A DNA stretch of 64,000 nucleotides from Bacteroides timonensis (GCF_000513195.1 NZ_CBVI010000104.1:1-64000), one strand, 5' to 3'; counted from the stretch's first letter, positions 43,651-52,737 are shown. The notes: generated by a model from the sequence alone, not told the origin. Made by a program: numbers and translations.

Positions 43651-45801
43651 CTATTTGAAAAGCAACTGTGCCATGTGATACAAACTTCTACGCCAAGTCA
43701 GGAATTCATGCGCCGTATCGGGAGAAACAAACGACGTAGCCTTGAAACCGGCAGCCTTGAGGTCGTTCACAGCCTTAGTCACACCATCCGGATTCTCCTT
43801 GCTTCCGCAACTGATGAAAATGGATGCCACCTGATTCTTATCCTTGATATCGTCCGGTGCATAAGTACCACCGCTCAACAGTCCATAGTAATTGAATACC
43901 TCCGGACGGCGCAGAGTAATCAGTTTCGTCTCAAAACCACCCATAGAAAGCCCTGCCATAGCACGGTGCTTCTTGTCGGCTTGTGTACGGAAGTTACTAT
44001 CAATATAAGGTATCAGTTCGTCTACCAGCACCGTTTCAAACTCCTTAGCCGTGAACTCTCTGATATGTCCAAATTTCACATCATTCGTCATACCATACGT
44101 CATTACAATGATGAACGGTTCAATCTTGCCTTCGGCAATCAGGTTGTCCATAATCAGATTCGCATGTCCCTGGTTGGACCATGCCGTTTCATCTTCTCCC
44201 CATCCGTGCTGTAAATAGAGAACCGGATACTTCTTCTTATCCTTGCCATAAGTGGGCGGTGTATAAACAAATGCACGACGGTGAGTGTCCGTACTCTTGG
44301 AATAGAAATAAACCTGCTGAATATTGCCATGAGGCACTTGTTTCATGGCATAGAAATCTTCGTCATGAGCCGGAATCTCAATGCCGCTTTCCCATCGGCA
44401 AGAACCGTAATAATTCTTGGCTCCCGGGTCATTAAACACGCCACCGTCGATAGTGAGGTGGTAATAATGGAATCCCTCGTCCATAGGGCCATCTGTAGTA
44501 CCCACCCATACACCTTCTTTATCCTTGCGGAGAACTGTACCGCCACGACCACCCAGTCCAAGGCTGACAATGACTGATTTGGCATCAGGAGCAACTACAC
44601 GGAAGCGGGCATATCCTTGCGAATTAACCATAGGATACTGCTGTCCGGGCTGATTAAGCACAGAAGGACGGAAATCTTCTTTCACCACAGCATTATCGCG
44701 TGCCGGATCAAAATCCTTAATGATGCTATAGACACGTTTCGGCTTATAATTTTCATCGTAAGGCAACGGATAATTGCGTGCGCCGAGCCATGAGTCGCGA
44801 TCGGAAAGATTCCAGAAAGTAACATTGTCTACCACATCCTTATGCTTGCGAAGCACTTTAAACAGGCGAGCATACTGATCTTCCTGAAGCGTTTTCACTA
44901 CCTGACTGATATTGCCGCCATCACGGCTGAAGTTGAGCTGTCCTCCCATTTCCTGATTGGCACGAATATCCAACTCGGTAATATGAATATGTTTCACTAT
45001 CGTAGAGTATTTTGTCAAGGCAGCATCTACATCTTCCATGCTCGGACCGTAGACATTGTAATGTCCCTGCATGCCGATACCATCAATGGGCACACCTTCT
45101 TCCTTCATGGATTTCACCATATTATAGATACGGTCACGCTTTCCAGGATCGGCAGCATTATAGTCATTATAGAAAAGGAGTACATTAGGGTCGGCCTCAC
45201 GGGCATAAATAAAGGCTTTCTTAATGAACTCGTCACCGGCAATCTGATAAAGGGGGGAATTACGATATGGACTTGGTTGCTCTCCCATGCCTCGCCGGCC
45301 ACCCTGCCAGCCACCATCGGAGATAGCTTCGTTCACCACGTCCCACGCATATATCACGTCTTTATAACGTTCCACGATGGCTGTGATGTGGTGCTTCATA
45401 TTTTGGAACAATTTCTCTTTCGACACAAGATTGCCTTTTTCATCCTTATACATCCACTCTCCTATCTGGGCATGCCACATCAAGCAATGCCCGCGAAGTT
45501 TGATACCGTTGCTACGGCAAAAGTTGGCGATCTTGTCGGCATTCTCCCAGTTGAACTGTCCGTAGGCAGGCTCGGTGGGTTGCGGCTTCATGTCGTTTTC
45601 TGCCGTAATACTGTTAAAGTCTTTTTTGATAATGGCAATCTGTTCGGGATTTGCGATATTACGCATATTAACAGCCACGCCAATAGAGAAGTAATCTTTA
45701 TAAGCATCCTTCAATCCTGTTTCGCCGCTTTGTGCGAACCCGTTATTTGCGCCTATGGTAAATGCCAACGCGCAAAGAGAAATTTTGAATAAATGTTTCA
45801 T
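43651..45801 (-). CDS. Bifunctional GH10 xylanase / CE1-type esterase
   Basis: 716 residues. Signal peptide (LFKISLCALAFTIGANNGFA); GH10 barrel to about residue 355 with acid/base E158 in WDVVNEA and nucleophile E276 in ITELDIR; a short beta-sandwich linker of the glycoside-hydrolase-N type (YARFRVVAPDAKSVIV); then a CE1 alpha/beta hydrolase with S619 in GLSMGGFE and H698 in TAHEFLTW. It resembles the Prevotella and Bacteroides xylanase-feruloyl esterase fusions: it cuts xylan and removes feruloyl or acetyl esters. An ATG at 45843 is in frame, but 45801 gives the clean signal peptide. No xylan SusC/D genes lie nearby. Confidence 0.93.
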   Translation of the reverse strand: MKHLFKISLCALAFTIGANNGFAQSGETGLKDAYKDYFSIGVAVNMRNIANPEQIAIIKKDFNSITAENDMKPQPTEPAYGQFNWENADKIANFCRSNGIKLRGHCLMWHAQIGEWMYKDEKGNLVSKEKLFQNMKHHITAIVERYKDVIYAWDVVNEAISDGGWQGGRRGMGEQPSPYRNSPLYQIAGDEFIKKAFIYAREADPNVLLFYNDYNAADPGKRDRIYNMVKSMKEEGVPIDGIGMQGHYNVYGPSMEDVDAALTKYSTIVKHIHITELDIRANQEMGGQLNFSRDGGNISQVVKTLQEDQYARLFKVLRKHKDVVDNVTFWNLSDRDSWLGARNYPLPYDENYKPKRVYSIIKDFDPARDNAVVKEDFRPSVLNQPGQQYPMVNSQGYARFRVVAPDAKSVIVSLGLGGRGGTVLRKDKEGVWVGTTDGPMDEGFHYYHLTIDGGVFNDPGAKNYYGSCRWESGIEIPAHDEDFYAMKQVPHGNIQQVYFYSKSTDTHRRAFVYTPPTYGKDKKKYPVLYLQHGWGEDETAWSNQGHANLIMDNLIAEGKIEPFIIVMTYGMTNDVKFGHIREFTAKEFETVLVDELIPYIDSNFRTQADKKHRAMAGLSMGGFETKLITLRRPEVFNYYGLLSGGTYAPDDIKDKNQVASIFISCGSKENPDGVTKAVNDLKAAGFKATSFVSPDTAHEFLTWRRSLYHMAQLLFK

Positions 45802-46125
45802 CTGATAATTATTTAAAAGGTTTTTCATTGTATATCTATTCATCTACAATTTCATGTATTTTTCCATGCATATCACTCACTAATTGGAAACGGTTACAAA
45901 AGAATGCTTTTTTCAGAGAGATTCTTCATATTTGTGTAACACGTTTTTTCGTTTATGTTACCTCCTTTAATAAAAGTGAAGGAAAATGGGTTCTCAAGAG
46001 CAATATCGCCACTGAAATGAAGAGATAAAGATGATTGTAATCAAAACGAAACATGCATGACACAAAAACATAACACACATGTCTGAACTTTGCCGCCATT
46101 AATTAATCGACTACAACTAATGATT
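45802..46125. other. Divergent intergenic region between GH10-esterase and porin genes
   Basis: 324 bases. It contains GTGTAACAC (palindromic, near 45934) and a loose TCCTTT-N9-GAAGGA repeat near 45965. Before the porin lies GAACTTTG (46085-46092), one base off TAnnTTTG. No firm promoter and no coding frame were seen. Confidence 0.45.
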
Positions 46126-47181
46126 ATGAAGAAAAGCGTATTCATGCTGCTCATCACCCTGCTGTCACTGGCAGCAAACGCCCAGACGCCATACCGCAAC
46201 GAGGACGGAAAGAAGATTGATAAAGAAGAGTTGGAAACAAAGGATTACCTGCCGGAAATACACGGTACTATCCGTACTAAGTTTGAGTATCAGACTGAGA
46301 TGGCCGCCAGTCGTTTCGAAGTACGCAACGCACGCATCAGCATTACCGGAAATGTATTGCCTATCGTAGCTTATAAAGCGGAAATCGATCTCTCCGATGA
46401 AGGACAAATCAAAATGCTGGATGCCTACGCCCGCCTTTTCCCTATAAAAGACCTGACCGTCACCGCAGGACAAATGCGAGTACCATTTACAATCGACGCC
46501 CACCGCTCTCCACATCAGCAATATTTCGCTAACCGTTCGTTTATCGCGAAACAAGTTGGTAATGTACGTGACGTTGGTGTTACATTGGGATATAAATTCG
46601 GCACAGGAGTACCTGTAACCTTAGAAGGCGGACTCTACAATGGTTCGGGACTGACTAATCAAAAAGAATGGCACAAAGAGGTAAACTATTCCGCCAAAGC
46701 ACAATTCCTTTTCGCCAAAAAGCTGAATCTGGCTTTAAGTATACAGAGCATCCAGCCACAAGAGGTAAGGATAAACTCGTATGATATCGGTGCTTTCTAT
46801 GAATTCGGACGCTTCCATATTGAAGGAGAGTATTTGTACAAAACTTATGCAGACAATGCCTATGACAACGTGCATGCCGTAAATAGTTTTATCAATTACG
46901 ACCTCCCTTTACGAAAAGTATTCAACAAGATGTCCTTTCTGGCACGCTACGACATGATGACCAGCCAAAGCGATGGGAAAGCCATTGATGAAGAAACCGG
47001 CGCTTTGACTACCACCGACTACAAACGCCACCGTATAACCGGAGGTATCACTTTCAGCCTCAGCAAAGCATTCCGTACAGACCTCCGGCTGAACTACGAA
47101 AAGTATTTCTACGCCAAAAACAGTATTGCCAAAGAGTCTGAACAAGATAAGATTGTATTGGAACTGATGGTGAGGTTCTAA
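46126..47181 (+). CDS. OprO/OprP-like (phosphate-selective) porin
   Basis: 351 residues with a signal peptide (MKKSVFMLLITLLSLAANAQ) followed by alternating beta-strands ending in aromatic residues (IHGTIRTKFEYQTEMAASRF) and the family motif RNARISITGNV. The last residue is F, as in outer-membrane barrels (VLELMVRF). Members form trimeric anion-selective pores, but specificity cannot be predicted. ATG 46126 is preferred over an upstream in-frame start at 46090. Confidence 0.87.
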   Translation: MKKSVFMLLITLLSLAANAQTPYRNEDGKKIDKEELETKDYLPEIHGTIRTKFEYQTEMAASRFEVRNARISITGNVLPIVAYKAEIDLSDEGQIKMLDAYARLFPIKDLTVTAGQMRVPFTIDAHRSPHQQYFANRSFIAKQVGNVRDVGVTLGYKFGTGVPVTLEGGLYNGSGLTNQKEWHKEVNYSAKAQFLFAKKLNLALSIQSIQPQEVRINSYDIGAFYEFGRFHIEGEYLYKTYADNAYDNVHAVNSFINYDLPLRKVFNKMSFLARYDMMTSQSDGKAIDEETGALTTTDYKRHRITGGITFSLSKAFRTDLRLNYEKYFYAKNSIAKESEQDKIVLELMVRF

Positions 47182-47189
47182 CACCTCAC

Positions 47190-47214
47190 ATGCACCTGCC
47201 AACAACAGGTGCAT
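47190..47214. terminator. Terminator hairpin between porin and DUF4846 genes
   Basis: ATGCACCTG (47190-47198) pairs with CAGGTGCAT (47206-47214), a perfect 9-bp stem with a 7-base loop, between two convergent genes. Confidence 0.7.
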
Positions 47215-47256
47215 CCTTACGTCCGGTAAGTACTCTTTGAATCACTCTCATTCATC

Positions 47257-48057
47257 CTACTTAAACCGTTTCAAACCCTTCTTCTCAAACACCCATTCCG
47301 GAGTGTAGAGCTTACCTTCATCATTGTCAGACAGCTCATACCAAGGCGATAATCCACGGTTAGCGGGATTCACCAATATGTGAATCTGTTGAGCCGGCAT
47401 ATAGCTCTGTGCCAGCAGGAACACTTTCTTTCCTGTTTGAGGATAAATCGCCACATCCACTACAATGACTGCGTGCCCCGGTGACCCGCCTTTGATAAAC
47501 ACATCTCCGGGTTGTAAAGATGTATAAGGAACCGAAACAAGTTCTTTCGACAAAGAGGCCGTTCCGGCATACATAAAAACAATATCCAGATATTTACAGA
47601 AAGTCTGATAAGAATAATCAGAACCTCCGGATACATACCATTGCGCAACATTCCCATTAACCTTAATGCGATTTCCGTCTGCCCATTTTTTATACTCAGC
47701 TTTAAATCCACTCGTAAAATTGAACTGAATTTCATCATAACGTCTCTGCGACCATAAGTATTCTGCACGCAGACGTATTACCGCATCCGCACATTGTTGT
47801 AGATCCCGATGCCCTATCTCCATATCCACTACGGCAAATGCTGCAGCCTGATTCCCCTTTTCCTTCCCATTATAGAGCAACACTTTACTCCCCTTCGGCA
47901 ATAATGGCAACTGGCGTAAATAAGCAGTAAAAGAAGATTGTCCACAAGCCTCCCGCACATATCCCACAGGAGGTGCAATAATAGCTTCAATGTTTTGTGC
48001 ATTCAATGAGATAACAGAAAACATGTAAACCACGCAAAACAAATATATCTTTTTCAT
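47257..48057 (-). CDS. DUF4846 secreted protein
   Basis: 266 residues with a signal peptide (IYLFCVVYMFSVISLNAQ). The body matches DUF4846: APPVGYVREACGQSSFTAYL, a central AEYLWSQRRYDEIQFNFTSG, and a C-terminal LQPGDVFIKGGSPGHAVIVVD that is reminiscent of NlpC/P60 or amidase folds with a conserved histidine. It is probably periplasmic; function unknown. The long inverted repeat at 48204-48302 lies upstream. Confidence 0.85.
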   Translation of the reverse strand: MKKIYLFCVVYMFSVISLNAQNIEAIIAPPVGYVREACGQSSFTAYLRQLPLLPKGSKVLLYNGKEKGNQAAAFAVVDMEIGHRDLQQCADAVIRLRAEYLWSQRRYDEIQFNFTSGFKAEYKKWADGNRIKVNGNVAQWYVSGGSDYSYQTFCKYLDIVFMYAGTASLSKELVSVPYTSLQPGDVFIKGGSPGHAVIVVDVAIYPQTGKKVFLLAQSYMPAQQIHILVNPANRGLSPWYELSDNDEGKLYTPEWVFEKKGLKRFK

Positions 48058-48203
48058 ATCAGATTAAGCACTTTAAACGTGAGATAGTAAAAGTAATAAT
48101 AATTCGGACACAGACTCCATTTATGAATATAAAATTTCAGATATTTCAAAATAATATAGGGAGATAAACACCAAGTCTTAAATACCTCCAGAAACATCTG
48201 TGG

Positions 48204-48302
48204 CGTATCAGAGCCGTACTTGCTCCGTACCCGCTCCGTACTTTCTCCGTGTAGAAGTACCTTTGACCGAAGAATGTACGGAGCAAGTACGGCCCTGATA
48301 CG
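48204..48302. repeat. Long inverted repeat with CTCCGTAC units
   Basis: Arms 48204-48230 and 48276-48302 match over 27 bp with one mismatch. Within and beside the left arm, CTCCGTAC occurs at 48223-48230 and 48234-48241, with a CTCCGTG variant at 48245. A further GTACGGAAC lies just outside the right arm. It could be a REP-like palindrome, a transcription-blocking cruciform or a protein-binding array. Confidence 0.75.
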
Positions 48303-48420
48303 ATTCGGGTACGGAACAGATATAAAAGAAACACATCACAACGAAAGCATGAATTGTATAAAAAAAGAGAGACTTTCTAAACTTTTCCATACAAAACTTG
48401 ATTATTTGCCCGAAAAATCA

Positions 48421-48428
48421 TATATTTG
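48421..48428 (+). promoter_or_regulatory. -7 element for the ExoX-C-domain gene
   Basis: TATATTTG with CTTG 20 bp upstream (48397-48400). The start site would fall only about 13 bases before the ATG at 48448, giving a very short leader. Confidence 0.5.
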
Positions 48429-48447
48429 AGTAAATAACTCAGAGCTT

Positions 48448-49299
48448 ATGGCAAATCCGATTCTTCCTGGTATATCAGAAGCTGAACAAGAACTGTTGTA
48501 CAAGAAACTAAACGAATACAATCAGGGAAGAACCTCTTACAAAGAGGCAGGTGCTTATCTGGTTGTACTGCCCCGTCCGGAGTCTCCCCGTTACTCCTTA
48601 TGGGTGTATTCCCCTCTTCCCGAACGCCAGTCCATCTTTTACGTCCAGGACCTCTCTACAGACATCCATGAAAGTCTGCGAGCGGCAAGCAGCCTATGTT
48701 ATTATTCTCCACGTTGCATTCTGCTAGTAGAATACAATGTCAAACGCATGCAGAGTAAGGGAGACGACATTATCTCTTTCGGAAAGTATCATGGACATTT
48801 CCTGCACGAAATCTTCCGTATCGATCCGGCATATGTGAGTTGGATTGCTTATAAATTTACTCCACGTATACCAAAACAGGAACGCTTCGTACAGATAGCA
48901 CAAGTATATCATTCCGTCCATCTGGATATTCAGAAGCGGCAGGCACATCAGAAATATTCTACCAGCCGTTTTCTGGGAAAAGAAGGGGATAAAGTGAAAG
49001 AACTGACACTGAAAGTGCTCCGTGTCCGGCTGGAAGACGATCCTTACAAAACCACCGTGAAAGGAACGACTCCTTATTTCTATGTCCGGCAGATACTGAC
49101 TTTGGAAGACCCTATCGGCAATCTCGTCACTTTCCGGATCAGCTCGCGTACGGCAAGCCGGGAATCGTGCCAGGTACCCGCTACGGAGCACGCTTTCGAG
49201 CCCGGAGAATCGGTATATATTGCCTCGGCACGCATCTCTTGTACCTTTACTTCGGGAAACAAGCAATACACCCGCCTCAATTATGTCAAGTTTAAATAA
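48448..49299 (+). CDS. Protein with exodeoxyribonuclease X-like C-terminal (DNA-binding) domain
   Basis: 283 residues, apparently soluble. Residues 108-137 (ISFGKYHGHFLHEIFRIDPA, then YVSWIAYKF) match the small domain found at the C terminus of ExoX-like exonucleases and many phage or plasmid proteins. The N-terminal 95 residues and the C-terminal beta-rich part (TLKVLRVRLEDDPY to the end, OB-fold-like with ISSRTASRE) are not recognised. No exonuclease catalytic motif is present, so a nucleic-acid-binding role is more likely than nuclease activity. Confidence 0.72.
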   Translation: MANPILPGISEAEQELLYKKLNEYNQGRTSYKEAGAYLVVLPRPESPRYSLWVYSPLPERQSIFYVQDLSTDIHESLRAASSLCYYSPRCILLVEYNVKRMQSKGDDIISFGKYHGHFLHEIFRIDPAYVSWIAYKFTPRIPKQERFVQIAQVYHSVHLDIQKRQAHQKYSTSRFLGKEGDKVKELTLKVLRVRLEDDPYKTTVKGTTPYFYVRQILTLEDPIGNLVTFRISSRTASRESCQVPATEHAFEPGESVYIASARISCTFTSGNKQYTRLNYVKFK

Positions 49300-49356
49300 A
49301 CTTAAAAGATAGAGCGGTATTATTCCTATTAAAAACATTCGTCCTTTCTTTGTCGG

Positions 49357-49438
49357 CAGAAAAGGGGGTGCTATAAAAATAGCTGAGATTATACCCAATG
49401 AACCTGATACGGTTAGTACCGTCGAAGGGAATTTTCTT
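49357..49438 (+). ncRNA. TPP riboswitch (THI element)
   Basis: The thi-box signature is present in order: GGGGGTGC (49364-49371), AGCTGAGAT (49381-49389), ACCC, GAACCTGAT (49400-49408), ACCGTCGAAGGGAA (49418-49431), with a P1 stem formed by AGAAAA and TTTTCT at the ends. It lies 70 bases before thiE. A TTATACT/AGTATAA stem (49458-49487) downstream may be part of the expression platform. Binding of thiamine pyrophosphate should switch the thiE-thiC transcript off. Confidence 0.93.
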
Positions 49439-49507
49439 TCTATATTCTACTATTCGTTTATACTACTATCCCTTTCTGTAAGTATAATTTCTAAATTCAG
49501 AGTTTGA

Positions 49508-50128
49508 ATGTTTGACGTACAATTCATTACGCATTTTACGGCATCCATTTCTTATTCGGACTCCGCACGCATAGCCCTTGAAGGGGGTTGCCGCTGGGTT
49601 CAGCTTCGGATGAAGGATGCTTCTTCAGAAGAGCTGAAAGCCACAGCCATGCAAGTGCAGGAACTCTGCCGCCAATACGGAGCCACGTTCATCATTGATG
49701 ACCACGTGGAACTGGTGAAACAGATTGGCGCGGACGGTGTCCACTTAGGAAAACTGGATATGCCGATAAAAGAAGCAAGGGAAAGGCTGGGCAAAGATTT
49801 CATTATTGGCGGAACAGCCAACACGTTCGAGGACATCCGGCAACATGCCGCTGATGGCGCCGACTACATCGGTTGCGGCCCTTTCCGCTTCACAACTACC
49901 AAACAAAAGTTATCACCCATTCTGGGGCTGGACGGTTATCATTCCATCCTGACGCAAATGCACGAAGAAGGAATAACAATTCCTGTCGTTGCCATCGGTG
50001 GAATCACACGTGAGGACATCCCATCCCTGAAAGCATCAGGACTGAGCGGAATAGCATTGAGCGGCGGTATTCTAAAAGCTGAGAATCCGGTACGTGAAAT
50101 GGAAACAATTATACGACTGACCCAATAG
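49508..50128 (+). CDS. thiE: Thiamine-phosphate synthase
   Basis: 206-residue TIM barrel that joins HMP-pyrophosphate and thiazole phosphate to thiamine phosphate. Motifs: GGCRWVQLRMKDAS, FIIDDHVELVKQIGADGVHLG (metal and phosphate-binding aspartates), IIGGTANTFEDI, YIGCGPFRFTTTK and VVAIGGITRED. First gene after the TPP riboswitch and 17 bases before thiC. The second ThiE-like protein of the window (52826-53428) lacks several of these residues. Confidence 0.93.
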   Translation: MFDVQFITHFTASISYSDSARIALEGGCRWVQLRMKDASSEELKATAMQVQELCRQYGATFIIDDHVELVKQIGADGVHLGKLDMPIKEARERLGKDFIIGGTANTFEDIRQHAADGADYIGCGPFRFTTTKQKLSPILGLDGYHSILTQMHEEGITIPVVAIGGITREDIPSLKASGLSGIALSGGILKAENPVREMETIIRLTQ

Positions 50129-50145
50129 CAATCAATTAGCGAACC

Positions 50146-51840
50146 ATGGAAGATAAAACAAAAATTACTTATCCCGAATCCGAGAAAGTCTATATGCAGG
50201 GGCAACTCCATCCTTATCTGAAAGTTGGGATGCGAAAAGTGAACCTTACCCCTACCGTAATAGTGGAAAACGGGAAAAAAGTTATGACGGAGAATGCACC
50301 CGTCTACATATATGATACAAGCGGCGCATACAGTGATCCGGAACAGAAGGTAGATTTAAAGAAAGGTTTGCCACGCCTCCGCGAACCGTGGATACAGGAA
50401 CGGGATGTAGAACGGTTGACGGAAATCAGCTCCGAATATGGAAAGATGCGTCTGGCAGACAAAAGTCTTGACTCCCTCCGTTTTGATCATATCACTTTGC
50501 CCTATCGCGCCAAAGCAGGCAAGCAGATTACGCAGATGTACTATGCCAAACAGGGTATCATAACACCGGAAATGGAGTATGTAGCCATCCGTGAGAATAT
50601 GAACTGCCAAGAGTTGGGTATAGAAACTTACATCACACCTGAGTTTGTGCGTGATGAAATTGCGGCAGGACGTGCCGCCTTACCCGCCAACATCAACCAT
50701 CCCGAAGCAGAACCTATGATTATCGGTTCAAAGTTCCTCGTAAAGATTAATACGAATATCGGAAATTCAGCTACCTCTTCCACGATTGAAGAAGAAGTGG
50801 AAAAGGCCGTCTGGAGTTGCAAATGGGGTGGAGATACGCTGATGGACTTATCTACAGGAGAGAATATTCACGAGACACGGGAATGGATTATCCGGAATTG
50901 TCCTGTTCCGGTAGGTACGGTTCCCATGTATCAGGCAATGGAGAAAGTACACGGAAAGGCGGAAAACCTTACCTGGGAGCTATTTAAGGATACCCTGATC
51001 GAACAGTGCGAGCAAGGGGTAGATTATTTTACAATCCACTGCGGCATCCGCCTGAAGAATATTCATTATGCCAATGACCGCCTTTGCGGAATGGTGAGCC
51101 GGGGAGGAAGCATTATCTCCCAATGGTGTAAAATCCATCAGAAAGAGAGTTTCCTGTATGAGCATTTCGATGATATATGCGATATATGCACACAATATGA
51201 TGTGGCACTTTCATTAGGTGACGGTTTGCGTCCGGGAGCTATCCGTGATGCGAACGACCGGGCACAATTTGCGGAACTGGATACGATGGGAGAACTGGTA
51301 GAACGCGCCTGGGCAAAAAATGTACAGGCATTCATCGAAGGTCCGGGACACGTACCCATGCATAAGATCAGGGAAAATATGGACCGACAGATTGAGAAAT
51401 GCCACGGAGCACCGTTCTATACTCTCGGTCCACTGGTTACAGATATTGCACCGGGATATGATCACATCACAAGTGCCATTGGCGCAGCACAAATCGGTTG
51501 GTACGGAACAGCGATGCTTTGCTATGTGACACCCAAAGAACATCTTGCATTACCGCAGAAAGAAGATGTACGCGTAGGAGTGGTAACTTACAAAATTGCC
51601 GCACACGCCGCAGACCTTGCCAAAGGCCATCCGGGTGCCGAAGTACGTGACGATGCCTTAAGCAAAGCCCGCTATGAATTCCGCTGGAAAGACCAGTTCA
51701 ATCTGAGTCTTGATCCGGAACGCGCCTTGCAATATTACAAGGAAGCCAACCACCTGAACGGGAAGTATTGCACCATGTGCGGGCCCAACTTCTGTGCCAT
51801 GCGCATCAGCCAACGACTGAGAGATTGTGATTATGAATAA
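50146..51840 (+). CDS. thiC: Phosphomethylpyrimidine synthase (HMP-P synthase)
   Basis: 564-residue radical SAM enzyme that rearranges aminoimidazole ribotide to HMP phosphate. The family core includes MRENMNCQELGIETYITPEF, SLGDGLRPGAIRDANDRAQF and EGPGHVPMH. The C-terminal cluster motif is C-x2-C-x4-C in YCTMCGPNFC. Slightly shorter than the E. coli enzyme at the N terminus, normal for Bacteroidota. Confidence 0.96.
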   Translation: MEDKTKITYPESEKVYMQGQLHPYLKVGMRKVNLTPTVIVENGKKVMTENAPVYIYDTSGAYSDPEQKVDLKKGLPRLREPWIQERDVERLTEISSEYGKMRLADKSLDSLRFDHITLPYRAKAGKQITQMYYAKQGIITPEMEYVAIRENMNCQELGIETYITPEFVRDEIAAGRAALPANINHPEAEPMIIGSKFLVKINTNIGNSATSSTIEEEVEKAVWSCKWGGDTLMDLSTGENIHETREWIIRNCPVPVGTVPMYQAMEKVHGKAENLTWELFKDTLIEQCEQGVDYFTIHCGIRLKNIHYANDRLCGMVSRGGSIISQWCKIHQKESFLYEHFDDICDICTQYDVALSLGDGLRPGAIRDANDRAQFAELDTMGELVERAWAKNVQAFIEGPGHVPMHKIRENMDRQIEKCHGAPFYTLGPLVTDIAPGYDHITSAIGAAQIGWYGTAMLCYVTPKEHLALPQKEDVRVGVVTYKIAAHAADLAKGHPGAEVRDDALSKARYEFRWKDQFNLSLDPERALQYYKEANHLNGKYCTMCGPNFCAMRISQRLRDCDYE

Positions 51841-51955
51841 GCTACGAGTTACAAGCTACGAGCTACAAGTGCTCTGCAGTTTCATAGCGCAGCCACTCGT
51901 AGCTTGTAGCTCGTAACTTGTAACTTGTAGTTTGTAACTATTACTTTTTAAACTT
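51841..51955. repeat. GCTACGAG/AGCTACAAG spacer repeat forming a hairpin between thiC and thi4
   Basis: The left arm 51841-51862 pairs with 51896-51917 over 22 bp with two mismatches. Additional AACTTGTA units follow to about 51940. It belongs to the same degenerate repeat family as 38786-38850. It may partly terminate transcription between thiC and thi4. Confidence 0.65.
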
Positions 51956-51963
51956 ATAAGAAA

Positions 51964-52737
51964 ATGATTGAAACAAAAGTATCCAAAGGTATCATCAGTA
52001 CCTATTTTGAGAAATTAGAGAGAAATCTTGATCTGGACGTTGCCATTGTAGGTGGTGGTCCGTCGGGCATAGTAGCCGCTTATTATCTGGCAAAGGCCGG
52101 GTTGAAAGTAGCGCAGTTCGACCGTAAGCTTGCCCCCGGCGGCGGAATGTGGGGCGGTGCCATGATGTTCAACCAGATTGTGATTCAGGAAGAAGCGATT
52201 GACATTGTAAAGGAATTCAATATCAACCACGAGGAATATGAGGACGGCTTATATGTGATGGACTCTGTAGAGAGTACCTCTGCATTGCTTTATCATGCCG
52301 TACATGCCGGAGCCACCGTATTCAACTGCTATTCCGTAGAAGATGTTATCTTCAAGAATAATACGGTAAGCGGAGTAGTGGTAAACTGGACTCCCGTATT
52401 ACGCGAAGGCATGCACGTGGACCCGCTAAACATCCTTGCAAAGATAGTAATAGACGGAACAGGCCATGACAGCGAAATAGCCGCTACCGTAGCCCGCAAG
52501 AATGGCAGTCGCCTGGCAACCGAAACCGGTGGTGTAATTGGCGAACGTTCACTGGATGTAATTGCAGGAGAGGAAGAGGTTGTAAACGGTACGAAGGAAA
52601 TCTATCCGGGACTTTACGTTTGCGGCATGGCTGCTTCCGCCGTTTCGGGCACTCCGCGTATGGGACCGATCTTTGGAGGAATGTTGATGTCCGGTAAAAA
52701 GGTAGCTGAGGAAATTATCGCGAAGCTGAAGAAGTAA
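51964..52737 (+). CDS. thi4: Thi4-type thiazole synthase (sulfide-dependent class predicted)
   Basis: 257-residue flavoprotein-like Rossmann protein that makes the thiazole moiety from NAD and glycine. Motifs: VAIVGGGPSGIVAAYYLAKA, FDRKLAPGGGMWGGAMMFNQ (Thi4-specific glycine-rich loop), and the late GTPRMGPIFGGMLMSGKK. In yeast and plants a sacrificial cysteine precedes GHD; here the stretch reads DGTGHDSE with threonine, so the enzyme should take sulfur from sulfide and turn over repeatedly, as archaeal Thi4. It lies 123 bases after thiC. No thiG, thiH or thiS genes are in the window. Confidence 0.9.
   Translation: MIETKVSKGIISTYFEKLERNLDLDVAIVGGGPSGIVAAYYLAKAGLKVAQFDRKLAPGGGMWGGAMMFNQIVIQEEAIDIVKEFNINHEEYEDGLYVMDSVESTSALLYHAVHAGATVFNCYSVEDVIFKNNTVSGVVVNWTPVLREGMHVDPLNILAKIVIDGTGHDSEIAATVARKNGSRLATETGGVIGERSLDVIAGEEEVVNGTKEIYPGLYVCGMAASAVSGTPRMGPIFGGMLMSGKKVAEEIIAKLKK

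Larger units (their letters stand above)
48058..48447. other. Divergent intergenic region with long inverted repeat
   Basis: 390 bases. It holds the 27-bp inverted repeat (48204-48302) and the promoter of the following gene (-7 TATATTTG, 48421-48428). Short overlapping frames on both strands over the repeat arise from its symmetry and are not genes. Confidence 0.65.

Noticed and set aside
44842..45792. 316-residue antisense frame opposite the GH10-esterase gene
   Set aside because: Lies wholly opposite catalytic domains with conserved motifs; typical shadow of codon-biased DNA, no promoter or homology.
48146..48429. Short overlapping frames on both strands across the 48204-48302 repeat
   Set aside because: Created by the inverted repeat itself; no plausible protein sequence.
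51841..51955. Repeats considered as a CRISPR array
   Set aside because: Units are degenerate, of uneven spacing and without unique spacers; no cas genes in the window.
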